Positions 43,698 through 54,495 of a stretch of DNA of 64,000 nt are shown piece after piece. The stretch's first letter is position 1; each line of letters starts with the position of its first letter. Both the position numbers and the translations under genes were made by a program. Under the pieces are notes generated by a model that was not told the origin of the DNA, made no database searches, and saw only the letters and a program-made list of their open reading frames with translations. Source of the DNA: CAVVIH01 sp963748295 (GTDB taxonomy: Bacteria; Acidobacteriota; Vicinamibacteria; Vicinamibacterales; 2-12-FULL-66-21); assembly GCA_963748295.1 (NCBI GenBank), contig CAVVIH010000006.1, forward strand, positions 1,054,001-1,118,000, given 5' to 3'.

Positions 43698-43895
43698 ATG
43701 TCATCCAAGGGCACCATCAAGCGTATCGTCTCGGAAAAGGGCTTCGGCTTCGTGGCCGACGAGTCAGGTCAGGAGTACTTTTTCCATCAGTCGGCGTGCC
43801 AGTCGTTCGACTCACTCCGTGAGGGACAGGCCGTGACGTTCCAGACCGGGCAGGGCCCCAAGGGTCCGCGCGCCGAGAACGTCCGGGAAGCCTAG
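43698..43895 (+). CDS. Cold-shock domain protein (CspA family)
   Basis: 65 residues from ATG 43698, preceded by GGGAG (43687-43691); a second in-frame ATG at 43680 would add six residues. RNP1 is KGFGFVADESG; RNP2 is the variant EYFFHQSAC, with Tyr-Phe-Phe-His in place of VFVH. C-terminal VTFQTGQGPKGPRAENV is the usual end. It binds single-stranded RNA/DNA as an RNA chaperone. Parts of this gene and its flanks are copied at 38.75-38.87 kb. Confidence 0.93.
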   Translation: MSSKGTIKRIVSEKGFGFVADESGQEYFFHQSACQSFDSLREGQAVTFQTGQGPKGPRAENVREA

Positions 43896-43951
43896 GCTCC
43901 TCAGCACCATTTCGTGGGAGGGCGCCCTGGCGTCCTCCTCGAATCTGGCCT

Positions 43952-45742
43952 TTACTGCCTCGCCTGCCTCGCGCGGATCCACGCATCGATCCGCGTCTCG
44001 AGCAAACCAAGCGGCACCGCGCCTTCGGCCTGAATCGTGTCGTGGAAGGCGCGGATGTCGAAGCGCGAGCCGAGTGCCTTTTCCGCCTTCGCGCGCAGCT
44101 GGCGGATCCGCAGCTCTCCAATCTTGTAGCCGAGCGCCTGACCCGGCCACGCGATGTAGCGGTCGATCTCGACGGTGATGTCCTGCTCGGTCTTTGCCGA
44201 GTTCTCGCGAAAGAACTCGATCGACCGCTCCCGCGACCACCCGAACGAGTGCATGCCGGTGTCGACAACCAGACGCACCGCGCGCCACATCTGATACGTG
44301 AGCTGGCCGAACTTCGAGTACGGGCTCGTGTAGAACCCCATGTCCTCACCGAGGAGCTCCGAGTAGAGCGCCCACCCTTCGACATACGCCGTGTACGACC
44401 CCTGCTTGCGGAACTCGGGCATGTTGTGGAGCTCCTGGGCCAGCGCAATCTGCAGGTGATGCCCCGGAACCGCCTCGTGAAGCGTCAGCGCCTCCATCTC
44501 CCACTTCGGACGGGAATCGAGCTTGTAGGTGTTGACGTACATGTTGCCGGCGCGTCCGGCAGCCGGCGAGCCGGGCTCGTAGTAGGCGGTCGTCTGCGCC
44601 GGCGCGATCGCGTCGGGCACCTGCCGGACGCCGTAGGTCAGCCGCGGAAGCATCCCGAACAGGCGCGACAGCTCCGGATCCGCTCGCTTCGCGATATCGC
44701 GGTACTCGGTGACCAGCGCGTCCGCCGTCGTGAAGTAGAACTGCGGATCGGTCCGAAGGAACTGCGTGAACTCGGCGAACGTGCCCTTGAAGCCGGACGC
44801 GGCGATCACCTTGTCCATCTCGCCGCGAATCCTCTTCACCTCGTCGAGGCCGATCTGGTGAATCTCCTTCGGCGTCAGCGCCGTCGTCGTGTGCCAGGCG
44901 ACGTTGTAGCGATACAGCGCGTCGCCTTTGGGGATTTCGGTGATCGGAATGGCCTCGCGGCACTTCGACAGGTAGGTCTTCTCCAGGAAATCCTTCAAGC
45001 GGGTGAACGCCGGCGCGACGTGTTTCGAGTACGCCGCGCGGGCACGGGCGGTCAGGCGATCGCGGTCCGCTTGCGCGATTGACGCCGGAAAGCGATCGAA
45101 CGCGTCGAGCAACGGCGACGCGTCGGGATCGCTGGCGATCTGGCCCTGGACCTGATCCGGCACGCCGCGCATCACGACACGCGGCTGGGTGATTCCGGCC
45201 GCCAGCCCGCGTTCCATCAGCGCGATCGTCTGGTCGACGAGCGGTGAAACCGCTTCGAGCCTCGCGATGATCGTCTCGTAGTCCTTGACGGTGTCGCTGC
45301 GCATGATCGCGACGATGCGCGGCACGTCCTGCTGAATGCCCCCGAGCTGATTGACAGGCATCAACAGGTGGGTCGGCACTACCGAGCGGATCGGCAGCGC
45401 GTCGTAGTGAAGGTCGAGCCCCTGGACGGCGCTCTCGAGCAGCTCGCGGTAGAGGTCGTAGCTGACCTGGTCCGCGGCGTTCAGGGTGTTCCGGCTCATT
45501 GCCGCGAGGTTCCTGGCACTGGTCCGGAGATACGCCGCCCTCGCGTCGATCGCGGCGGGGCTGTAGTCGGTCCAGCGCGCGTCGTATTCGGTGCGTCCAA
45601 GCTGGGTCGCGAACTCGGGGTACTGGGCGACCCAGTAATTCCAGTCGGACTCGAGCTGCTTGTGAAACTGCGTGGTCGCGGTGTTCGTCTGCGTCGGCGC
45701 CGCCATCAGGACTCCCCAAAACACGAGGCTCAAACTGAACAT
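43952..45742 (-). CDS. DUF885-family secreted metallo-peptidase-like protein
   Basis: 596 residues. Short hydrophobic N-terminus (MFSLSLVFWGVLMAAPTQTN) that may be a signal peptide. Long helical domain, then the zinc-peptidase-like motif LHEAVPGHHLQIALAQEL (HExxxH-type) at about residue 420, with WALYSELLGEDMGFY and YIAWPGQALGYKIGELRIRQ further on, the DUF885 signatures. Family members are predicted oligopeptidases or carboxypeptidases of unknown specificity. Upstream lies a Tat-exported aminotransferase in the same direction, 29 bases away. Confidence 0.87.
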   Translation of the reverse strand: MFSLSLVFWGVLMAAPTQTNTATTQFHKQLESDWNYWVAQYPEFATQLGRTEYDARWTDYSPAAIDARAAYLRTSARNLAAMSRNTLNAADQVSYDLYRELLESAVQGLDLHYDALPIRSVVPTHLLMPVNQLGGIQQDVPRIVAIMRSDTVKDYETIIARLEAVSPLVDQTIALMERGLAAGITQPRVVMRGVPDQVQGQIASDPDASPLLDAFDRFPASIAQADRDRLTARARAAYSKHVAPAFTRLKDFLEKTYLSKCREAIPITEIPKGDALYRYNVAWHTTTALTPKEIHQIGLDEVKRIRGEMDKVIAASGFKGTFAEFTQFLRTDPQFYFTTADALVTEYRDIAKRADPELSRLFGMLPRLTYGVRQVPDAIAPAQTTAYYEPGSPAAGRAGNMYVNTYKLDSRPKWEMEALTLHEAVPGHHLQIALAQELHNMPEFRKQGSYTAYVEGWALYSELLGEDMGFYTSPYSKFGQLTYQMWRAVRLVVDTGMHSFGWSRERSIEFFRENSAKTEQDITVEIDRYIAWPGQALGYKIGELRIRQLRAKAEKALGSRFDIRAFHDTIQAEGAVPLGLLETRIDAWIRARQARQ

Positions 45743-45771
45743 GTCAACTCCCAGCGCCGAACGCCGAGCTC

Positions 45772-47061
45772 CTAAAGTCCCTGCTTGATGTACCGCCTTA
45801 CGGCGGCGACCGCACGGTCGACATCCGATTGCAGGTTGTAGAAATGCGGCGAGAAGCGGATGCCGGGGCGATCGGTGCCGCCGCGCGTCGCGCAGGCGAT
45901 CCTGTCCCGCTCGTAGAGCGCCTGGTGCAACTTGCGAATATCAAGGCTGCCGGGCTGGAACGACACGATCCCCGCGGATCGTCCCGGATCGCGATGCGTC
46001 CAGATGGTGACGCCTTCGATCGGCTTCAGCCCTTCCATCAGCATCTGGGCCAGCTCTCTGGCGCGCGCTTCGATCGCGGGACGGCCGATCTGCGTTTGCA
46101 GCGCCAGCGCCTCGCCGAACCCGACGATCGCCGGCTCGTCCCGCTGCCCGAAGGCTTCCATCGTGCGCGAGATGCCGACTTCGCCTGGATACAGGCTGAC
46201 GATGCTCGGCTTGATGCGGTCGTGGACGCGGGCGTTGACGTAGAGGAGGCCGCATTCCTTCGGGCCGCACGGCCACTTGTGCGCGCTGCCGGTGAAGAAG
46301 TCCGGCTTCATGTCCGAGAGGTCGACGTCGAGGGCGCCGAACGACTGGGCGCCGTCGACGATCGACAACGCGCCGTGCTCGCGCGCGAGCGCGCAGATCT
46401 CCCGCACCGGCATCAGGTCGCCGACCGATGCGGTCACGTGCGTGAGGGCGACGACGCGGGTCCGCGGCGTCAGTTCGCGCTTGAACGCCTCGATGTAATG
46501 TTCGGCCCCCGGATGCGGGCTGACCTGCTGAACGATGCGGACCGTGAATCCAAACCGCTCGGCTTTCTGCCGCCAGGCATTGTGGTTGCTGGGATGGTTG
46601 TCGGCGAAGATCACGACCTCGTCGCCGCTCTTCAGATCCAGGCCGCTCGAGACGAAGTTGTTCGATTCACTGGTATTCCTGGTGATGACGATCTCTTCCG
46701 GCGTGACGCGCAGCGTCGCCGCCAGCGCACGGCGGGCGCCCTCGCGACCCTCGCGGGTTTTCTGGCGGTTCTGTGGCGATGGATCGCGATCGACGGATCG
46801 GGTCGATTCGAAGTAGCTGTCGAGCACCCGCGCCGGGGATGGACAGAGGTTCGCGGCATTGAGGCACGCGTATCCCTGCGGCATCACAAAGCCGTCACGA
46901 ATGCCGGTCCAGTATTTCTCGTCGGCGGCGGCGGGCGCCGCGGCGACAGCGGCCTCAGCCCAGGCGTGCGGCCGCAGCGCAAAGAGCGCCGCCGATCCTC
47001 CCGCGGCAAACACGCGCGCGAACTCGCGACGGCTGGGATGACGAGGTGTATCAGACGGCAT
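45772..47061 (-). CDS. Tat-exported class V aminotransferase-fold PLP enzyme
   Basis: 429 residues. Twin-arginine signal SRREFARVFAAGGSAALFAL, then a fold-type I PLP enzyme of class V (isopenicillin-N epimerase/cysteine desulfurase-like): ITRNTSESNNFVSSGLDLKS, THVTASVGDLMPVREI, SIVDGAQSFGALDVDL, and the Schiff-base lysine in GSAHKWPCGPKECGLLYV. The C-terminal domain ends GIRFSPHFYNLQSDVDRAVA. An exported PLP enzyme implies cofactor insertion before Tat transport. Reaction unknown, possibly a racemase, lyase or desulfurase acting on periplasmic amino compounds. Confidence 0.88.
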   Translation of the reverse strand: MPSDTPRHPSRREFARVFAAGGSAALFALRPHAWAEAAVAAAPAAADEKYWTGIRDGFVMPQGYACLNAANLCPSPARVLDSYFESTRSVDRDPSPQNRQKTREGREGARRALAATLRVTPEEIVITRNTSESNNFVSSGLDLKSGDEVVIFADNHPSNHNAWRQKAERFGFTVRIVQQVSPHPGAEHYIEAFKRELTPRTRVVALTHVTASVGDLMPVREICALAREHGALSIVDGAQSFGALDVDLSDMKPDFFTGSAHKWPCGPKECGLLYVNARVHDRIKPSIVSLYPGEVGISRTMEAFGQRDEPAIVGFGEALALQTQIGRPAIEARARELAQMLMEGLKPIEGVTIWTHRDPGRSAGIVSFQPGSLDIRKLHQALYERDRIACATRGGTDRPGIRFSPHFYNLQSDVDRAVAAVRRYIKQGL

Positions 47062-47081
47062 GTGTTCTCCTTGTCGACTTC

Positions 47082-47380
47082 GAGTTCACGGTGTTCGAGG
47101 GAGAGGAGATTGCGGAGATCACGGAGGTGGCCTGTGGCCCGCCCGCCTTCGGCGGGCCGGACGAATCGGACCAGACCGGGGAATACAAGTGGCCGACGGG
47201 ATCAGAGTCACTTGTATTCGCCGGTCTGGTCCAGTTCGTGCCGCGCGAAGCGCGGCGCCACAGGCCACTCATGTCACGCTGAATTGGTTTTCAACTCCGT
47301 GCGTCCTCCGTGACTCCGTGGCTCCGTGGTGAAATCTCCCCGCTCTCCGTCGCCTCCTCATCCTCAAATACCGTGACCTC
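47082..47380. repeat. Structured palindromic element, copy B (long stem with central cloverleaf)
   Basis: 299 bp, starting 20 bases upstream of the aminotransferase start and ending at the base before the stop codon of the next gene (47381). Ends GAGTTCACGGTGTTCGAG and CTCAAATACCGTGACCTC pair. The central 12-bp stem is the same as in copy A, GTGGCCTGTGGC (47127-47138) with GCCACAGGCCAC (47257-47268). The first hairpin is identical to copy A, and the third has loop GAA in place of GCA. The middle hairpin has arms GACCAGACCGGGGAATACAA and TTGTATTCGCCGGTCTGGTC, unlike copy A in sequence but almost perfectly self-complementary. It fills the whole 319-base gap. Confidence 0.8.
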
Positions 47381-48835
47381 TTACGACCGCTTCACAAATC
47401 GTATATCCCTCACGCGACCCGCATCGACGGTCAGTGCCACGACCTTCGTGCCCTCTCGCTCGAACCTGACGGTCATGCCACGGAAACGGAAATCGCCGCT
47501 GCTGCCGGGCTGCAGCTCCGCGGCCTCGCGATCCGAGTCGCGCTGCAGCATCAGCACGCCATCGCGCGTGGTGACCGTGAACGTCGCGTCGGCCTCGTCG
47601 CTGTAATACGTACCGGTGAAGTCGGACGGCGAGCTGACCGCCGCGGCACGCGTCGCGCCGTCGGTGCCGCCACGTCCTGCACGTCCGCCGCCGGCGGGAG
47701 CGCCCTGCGCGGCTGGTGCGCCGCTCGTGGGAGCGGACTCAGTGAAGCTGCTGGTCAGCGTGCGATCCGCGACCTGACGGAGCAGTCCTCCCGGGTTGCT
47801 CGTGCTCAGGTTGCAGAGGGCGGCCAGGCTGTAGTGCGCGTCGGGAAAGCGCATCAGGTGCGCACGATAGCCGCCGAGCGAGCCGCTGTGCTCGACCAGC
47901 CGAGCGCCGCGGTATCTGCCAACCTGCAAGCCCCACGCGTAGTTGAGCATCGAGCCGTCGTTCAACTTCCCGGGCGTCTGAACCATCTCGATCAATTCCC
48001 GCCCGCCCACGCGCGCGGTGTAGAAGTTCTCGTCCCAGTTGTGCAGGTCGCGAACGCTCGAGAAGACACCGCCTGCGCCCGCCCGCTCGTTGTTCGGCGT
48101 GTCGAGCACGACGTCGTCGCCCTGACGTGTGAACGCGAATGCCCTGTTCTTTACGAGGCGGGTCTCGTCGGTGTGGTAATGCGTGACCTTCATGTCGAGC
48201 GGCTCGAAGATCCTCTTCGCGGCGAACTGCGCGAACGGTGTCTTCGTCGCGCGCCCGACGATGGTCGCGAGCAGGGTGTAACCCGTGTTCGAGTAGAGGT
48301 ATTCGGATCCGGGCTCGAAGTTCAGCTTCTTCTGCCGCGCCGTGATGCGCAGCACCGTCGCGTTGTCGAACGCCTCGTCACCCCTGCGCCCGGCAATCGA
48401 CAGGAGGGTGTTGTAATCGCGCAACCCGCTCGTGTGGTGAAGCAGGTGCCGGACGGTAATCTTTGACGTGTATTCAGGCAGCTCCGGCAGATGCTTGCGA
48501 ATGGGGTCGTCGGCCGAGAGCCGTCCGTCCTTGATCGCCAGCGCCGCGGCAAACGCGGTGAACTGCTTCGATACAGATCCCAGATAGAAGACCGATGCAG
48601 GCGTGATCGGAAGGTCGTGCTCGAGGCTCGCGAGTCCATAGCCGCGCTCGTAGGTGATCTTGCCGTCCTTGTAGACCGCCACCGCGCACCCCGGCGAGCC
48701 CGGCCGTGTGAACGGCTCGAAGACGGCGTCGACGGCCTCGTTCCCCGAGGCAGCCGGACTCGAGCCGGCCGACAGAACGGCCCCAAGGCCCGCCGCGCAG
48801 ACCAGCGCAAGCGCCATGCGCGCAAATCGTTGCAT
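47381..48835 (-). CDS. Secreted serine hydrolase, beta-lactamase/class C PBP fold
   Basis: 484 residues from ATG 48835, with GGAGGG upstream. Signal peptide (MALALVCAAGLGAVLSAGSS). Active-site motifs: SxxK in YLGSVSKQFTAFAAALAI, YxN in YLYSNTGYTLLATIVG, HxG in LVEHSGSLGGYRAHLM. A glycine/alanine-rich linker (PTSGAPAAQGAPAGGGRAGR) leads to a C-terminal lipocalin-like beta domain (TGTYYSDEADATFTVTTRDG, MTVRFEREGTKVVALTVDA). Probably an esterase or D-amino-acid peptidase in the periplasm. The stop codon abuts palindromic element B. Confidence 0.92.
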   Translation of the reverse strand: MQRFARMALALVCAAGLGAVLSAGSSPAASGNEAVDAVFEPFTRPGSPGCAVAVYKDGKITYERGYGLASLEHDLPITPASVFYLGSVSKQFTAFAAALAIKDGRLSADDPIRKHLPELPEYTSKITVRHLLHHTSGLRDYNTLLSIAGRRGDEAFDNATVLRITARQKKLNFEPGSEYLYSNTGYTLLATIVGRATKTPFAQFAAKRIFEPLDMKVTHYHTDETRLVKNRAFAFTRQGDDVVLDTPNNERAGAGGVFSSVRDLHNWDENFYTARVGGRELIEMVQTPGKLNDGSMLNYAWGLQVGRYRGARLVEHSGSLGGYRAHLMRFPDAHYSLAALCNLSTSNPGGLLRQVADRTLTSSFTESAPTSGAPAAQGAPAGGGRAGRGGTDGATRAAAVSSPSDFTGTYYSDEADATFTVTTRDGVLMLQRDSDREAAELQPGSSGDFRFRGMTVRFEREGTKVVALTVDAGRVRDIRFVKRS

Positions 48836-48867
48836 CGCTGCCCTCCGTGTCGGCTGATTATGCCCCA

Positions 48868-48943
48868 GCACGTAGCACGTCGCACGTGACAAGCAGCACG
48901 TCGCACGCCGCACGTACAGCACGTAGCACGTAGCACGTCGCAC
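48868..48943. repeat. Heptanucleotide array, GCACGTA/GCACGTC word, between divergent genes
   Basis: GCACGTA, GCACGTC, GCACGTG, ACAAGCA, GCACGTC, GCACGCC, GCACGTA, two extra bases, then GCACGTA, GCACGTA, GCACGTC, GCACATG. It lies in the divergent intergenic region, so unlike the other arrays it would have to share space with two promoters. The internal order matches the arrays at 191 and 4929. Confidence 0.85.
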
Positions 48944-48971
48944 ATGTCATACTTTGGCCTTCAGGACACAT

Positions 48972-50096
48972 ATGGGACCGCTCGCAGTCACGTTCACCGG
49001 CCTGCGCTTCGAGAACCCGTTCATGCTGGCGTCCGCGCCGCCGACCGAGTCGGAAACCAACATCCTGCGCGCGTTCGAAGCCGGCTGGGGCGGGGTCGTC
49101 ACCAAGACGATCGGGCTGCACCCGGTCGCCAACGTCGCCGGCCCGCGAACGAAGTTCACCCGCTATCATCCCGAAACGGGCGCGTTGTCGATGAACAAAG
49201 GGCGCGTCGGCGTCCTGCACTCCTCGTGGAACTGGGAGCTCATCTCCGACAAGACGCTCGACTGGTGGATCCCGCGCATCGAGCGCATCAAGAAGGCCTT
49301 TCCCGATCGCGTGCTGATCGCGTCGATCATGGCGGGCTCGGGGAACGATCGCGAGCTCGATCGCTGGCGCCAGCTCGCGACCGCGTGCCAGGACGCGGGC
49401 GCCGACGGCCTCGAGCTCAACCTGTCGTGCCCGCACATGGACCGGCCCGACATGGGATCGAACATCGGCAAGGATCAGGCGCTCTGCTCGATCGTGACGC
49501 AGGTCGTCAAGGAGTCGGCCCGGGTCCCCGTGTGGGCGAAGCTCACCCCCGCCACCGGCGACATCGTCGTCGAAGCCGGCGCCGTGTTCCGCGGCGCCGG
49601 CGATGCGATCGTGTCGTCGAACACGTTCCCCTCGGTTCCGCTCATCGATCCGGAGTCGCTCGAATTCGAGATGAACGTCGACGGCAGGGTGTCGAGCGGC
49701 GGGCTTGGCGGCCCGGCGATCCTGCCGCAGTCGCTCGCGCTGATGTCGCAGATGACCCGCGCATTTCCCGATCGAGCGTTCTCCGGCATCGGCGGCATTT
49801 CCGACTTCGGCCACGCGCTCAACTACTTCCTGCTCGGGTGCGGCACGGTGCAGGTGTGCACCGCGGCGATGCTCGACCACGCGATTGGACCAAACGTCAT
49901 TGCGCGCCTCAAGAGCGGTTGTCAGGCATTTCTCGAACGGCACGCCGGGCGCGGCTGGAACACGCTCGAGGACTTCCGCGGCGCCATGCGCGATCGCGTG
50001 GTCGCGCACTCGCAGATCCGGCGTCCCGATACCGCCGACTACCGCGGCGGCTACGACGCGCAGGAAGGGTATTCGAGCGCCATCACAAAAGAATGA
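48972..50096 (+). CDS. preA: Dihydropyrimidine dehydrogenase catalytic (FMN) subunit, PreA-like
   Basis: 374 residues from ATG 48972 (an in-frame upstream start exists at 48954). A dihydroorotate-dehydrogenase-type TIM barrel: VTFTGLRFENPFMLASAPPT, GVVTKTIGLHP, active-site cysteine in LELNLSCPHM, and KLTPATGDIVVEAG and GIGGISDFGHAL for FMN. It reduces uracil/thymine to the dihydro forms. It ends without the C-terminal two-[4Fe-4S] ferredoxin domain of E. coli PreA (411 residues). No PreT partner is encoded here, so the electron donor is elsewhere or different. First gene of the pyrimidine operon. Confidence 0.87.
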   Translation: MGPLAVTFTGLRFENPFMLASAPPTESETNILRAFEAGWGGVVTKTIGLHPVANVAGPRTKFTRYHPETGALSMNKGRVGVLHSSWNWELISDKTLDWWIPRIERIKKAFPDRVLIASIMAGSGNDRELDRWRQLATACQDAGADGLELNLSCPHMDRPDMGSNIGKDQALCSIVTQVVKESARVPVWAKLTPATGDIVVEAGAVFRGAGDAIVSSNTFPSVPLIDPESLEFEMNVDGRVSSGGLGGPAILPQSLALMSQMTRAFPDRAFSGIGGISDFGHALNYFLLGCGTVQVCTAAMLDHAIGPNVIARLKSGCQAFLERHAGRGWNTLEDFRGAMRDRVVAHSQIRRPDTADYRGGYDAQEGYSSAITKE

Positions 50097-51493
50097 CAAC
50101 GACACTCGTCCGGAACGGGACCATCATCACCGCCTCCGATCGCTACGAGGCGGACCTCTACATCGACAAAGGCGTGATCACCACGATCGGCCGCGGCCTG
50201 CCGCTGGCGGCCGACACCGTCGTCGATGCGTCCGGCTGCCTGGTGATGCCGGGCGGCGTCGACGTCCATACCCACCTCGACATGCCCTTCGGCGGCACGC
50301 GATCCGCTGACGATTTCGAATCCGGCACGGTCGCCGCCGCGCATGGCGGCACCACGACGCTGATCGATTTCGCAATCCAGGACTTCGGCAGTGGACTCAA
50401 TCCTGCGCTCGAGACGTGGATGGGCCGCGCCGAAGGCAAGTCCGTCATCGATTACGCGTTTCACATGATCGTCCGCGAGCTGACGGACCAGGTGTCGATC
50501 GACATGGATCGCATGGTCCGCCACGAGGGGGTCACGTCGTTCAAGCTCTTCATGGCCTACCCGGGCGTCTTCATGGTGGACGACGCGACGATCTTCAAGG
50601 CGATGTTGAAGACGCGCGAGAACGGCGGGCTGATCTGCATGCACGCCGAAAACGGCGGCGTGATCGACACGCTCGTGAAAGAGGCGCTGCGCAAAGGCGA
50701 ACGCGCGCCCAAGTATCACGCGCTCACGCGTCCGACACGCGCCGAAGGCGAAGCGACCGGGCGCGCCATCGCGCTCTCGGAAATGGCCGGTGTGCCGATC
50801 TACATCGTCCACCTCTCGTGCGCCGATGCGCTCGAGAAGGTCAAGCAGGCGCGCGACATGGGGCTGCCGGCGTATGCCGAGACCTGTCCGCAGTATCTGT
50901 TCCTGTCGTACGACGATTACGAACGCGAAGGGTTCGAAGGCGCGAAGTTCGTGATGTCGCCGCCGCTCCGGGAGAAGTGGCACCAGGATGTGCTGTGGAA
51001 AGGCATCCTCAAGAACGATCTGCAGGTCGTCTCGACCGACCACTGCCCGTTCTGCATGAACGAGCCGCCGCAGAAGCAGCTCGGCGTCGACGATTTCTCG
51101 AAGATTCCGAACGGCGCGCCCGGGATCGAAACGCGCCTGATGCTCCTCTGGGACGGCGGTGTGCGCACCGGACGAATCGATCCGCACCGCTTCGTCGAGA
51201 TCTGCTCGTCGAGCCCCGCCCGGATGTTCGGCCTCTGGCCGAAGAAGGGCACGATTGCCGTCGGATCCGACGGCGATCTCGTCGTCTGGAATCCGAATCG
51301 CACCGTGACGCTGTCCGCGAAAACGCACCACATGAAAGTCGACTACAACCCGTACGAAGGCCGCGTCGTGCAGGGCGCGCCGGCGAAGGTCGTGTCGCGC
51401 GGTGAAGTGATCGTGGACGACGGGAAGTTCGTCGGCAAGCGCGGCCGCGGGCAGTTCGTGAAGCGGCAGCCAGGCCCTCCACTCCTCGCGTAA
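50093..51493 (+). CDS. hydA: Dihydropyrimidinase (D-hydantoinase type)
   Basis: 466 residues from an ATG overlapping the preA stop (ATGA). Cyclic amidohydrolase: metal ligands in GGVDVHTHLDMPFGG, carbamylated lysine in TSFKLFMAYPG (about residue 150), HAENG, YIVHLSCADAL, and the Asp in VSTDHCPFCMN. C-terminal VGSDGDLVVWNPNRTVTLSA is standard. It opens the ring of 5,6-dihydrouracil/dihydrothymine to N-carbamoyl-beta-alanine. The ureidopropionase for the next step is not in the window. Confidence 0.93.
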   Translation: MTTTLVRNGTIITASDRYEADLYIDKGVITTIGRGLPLAADTVVDASGCLVMPGGVDVHTHLDMPFGGTRSADDFESGTVAAAHGGTTTLIDFAIQDFGSGLNPALETWMGRAEGKSVIDYAFHMIVRELTDQVSIDMDRMVRHEGVTSFKLFMAYPGVFMVDDATIFKAMLKTRENGGLICMHAENGGVIDTLVKEALRKGERAPKYHALTRPTRAEGEATGRAIALSEMAGVPIYIVHLSCADALEKVKQARDMGLPAYAETCPQYLFLSYDDYEREGFEGAKFVMSPPLREKWHQDVLWKGILKNDLQVVSTDHCPFCMNEPPQKQLGVDDFSKIPNGAPGIETRLMLLWDGGVRTGRIDPHRFVEICSSSPARMFGLWPKKGTIAVGSDGDLVVWNPNRTVTLSAKTHHMKVDYNPYEGRVVQGAPAKVVSRGEVIVDDGKFVGKRGRGQFVKRQPGPPLLA

Positions 51494-51503
51494 GAGGATC
51501 CCG

Positions 51504-52954
51504 ATGAGCAGCTCGTCCGGCGCGGACGTCATGCAGGAAATGCGGCAGGGACGAAGCGAGCTGTACGAGCTGACGACGCCGCCAGCCGATCCGCGGCTCT
51601 CGAACGCCGACCTCGCGCCGACGCGCATCGCCGATCGGACCTGGTCCACCTATCACATCGCCTCGCTCTGGGTCGGCCTGTCGGTCTGCATTCCCACCTA
51701 CATGCTGGCGGCGAGCCTCGTGCAGGGCGGCATGAACTGGTGGCAGGCGGTCATGACGATCATGCTCGGCAACCTGATCGTCTGCGTGCCGATGGTGTTG
51801 ATCGCGCATGCCGGCACCCGCTACGGCATCCCGTTTCCGGTGCTCGCGCGCGCCTCGTTCGGCGTTCGCGGATCGAACGTGCCCGCGCTGCTGCGCGCGG
51901 TGGTCGCGTGCGGATGGTTCGGCATCCAGACGTGGATTGGCGGGCAGGCAATCTACACGATGCTGAAGGTGGCGATCCCCGGCTGGGAGCCGCCCTTCGC
52001 TCAGGCACTTGGGTTCGGCATCTTCTGGGCCTGGAACATGTACATCGTCGTGCGCGGCAGCGACTCGATCAAGGCGCTCGAGGCCTACGCGGCGCCGTTC
52101 CTGATCGTCTCCGGCCTGGCGCTGCTCGGTTGGGCCGTCAATCGCGCCGGCGGTCTCGGACCGATCCTCGATCGGCCGAGCGCGTTCGCCACCACGGGAG
52201 ACTTCCTGAAGTTCTTCGTCCCGTCGCTCACCGCGATGGTCGGCTTCTGGGCGACGCTGGCGCTCAACATTCCGGATCTGTCGCGCTACGCCAGAGATCA
52301 GCGCGCGCAGATCTGGGGGCAGTTCCTCGGACTGCCGACGACCATGACGCTGTTCGCGTTCATCGGCGTCGCCGTGACGTCGGCGTCGGCGGTGATTTTC
52401 GGCGAGCCGATCTGGGATCCGGTTCAGCTCCTCTCGCGGCTGCAGAATCCGATCGTCATCATCATCTCGCTGATCGCGTTGCTGGTGGCGACGATCACGA
52501 CCAACGTCGCGGCCAACGTGGTCGCGCCGGCGAACGGCTTCGCGAACCTCTGGCCGTCGAAGATCGACTTCGCGCGCGGCGGGGTCATCACGGGCATCAT
52601 CGGCATCGCGATCATGCCGTGGAAGCTGCTGGAGAATGCTGACCGCTACATCGGCTGGCTGATCGCCTACTCGGGCTTTCTCGGTCCGATTGCCGGCATT
52701 TTCATCGCCGATTACTGGGTCGTTCGGAAGGCCAGACTGTCGCTGCCAGATCTGTATTCTTCGGATGGTATCTACGGAACGTGGAACATAAAGGCGCTGA
52801 TCGCGCTCGCCCTCGGCGTCGCAGTCGCGCTGGTCGGGCTGTTCGTGCCGGCACTTCGAGTCCTGTATGACTACGCCTGGTTCGCCGGCTTCGGGACGGC
52901 ATTTGTGGCGTACATTGTCCTGGTGCGCGATACAGCCGGGAAGGGAACACAACC

Positions 52955-52958
<4 letters not shown>
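51504..52958 (+). CDS. NCS1-family nucleobase/hydantoin transporter
   Basis: 484 residues, twelve membrane segments. NCS1 signatures: the N-terminal LYELTTPPADPRLSNADLAP, TWSTYHIASLWVGLSVCIPT, then VLARASFGVRGSNVPALLRA and GWFGIQTWIGGQAIYTML in helices 1-3. LNIPDLSRYARDQRAQIWGQ and NVVAPANGFANLWPSKIDFA are in the second half. It most likely imports uracil, thymine, allantoin or hydantoin, in keeping with the catabolic genes on either side. It starts 10 bases after the dihydropyrimidinase gene and overlaps the next by four. Confidence 0.92.
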
Positions 52959-54484
<1,526 letters not shown>

Positions 54485-54495
54485 CGCCGACCTCG

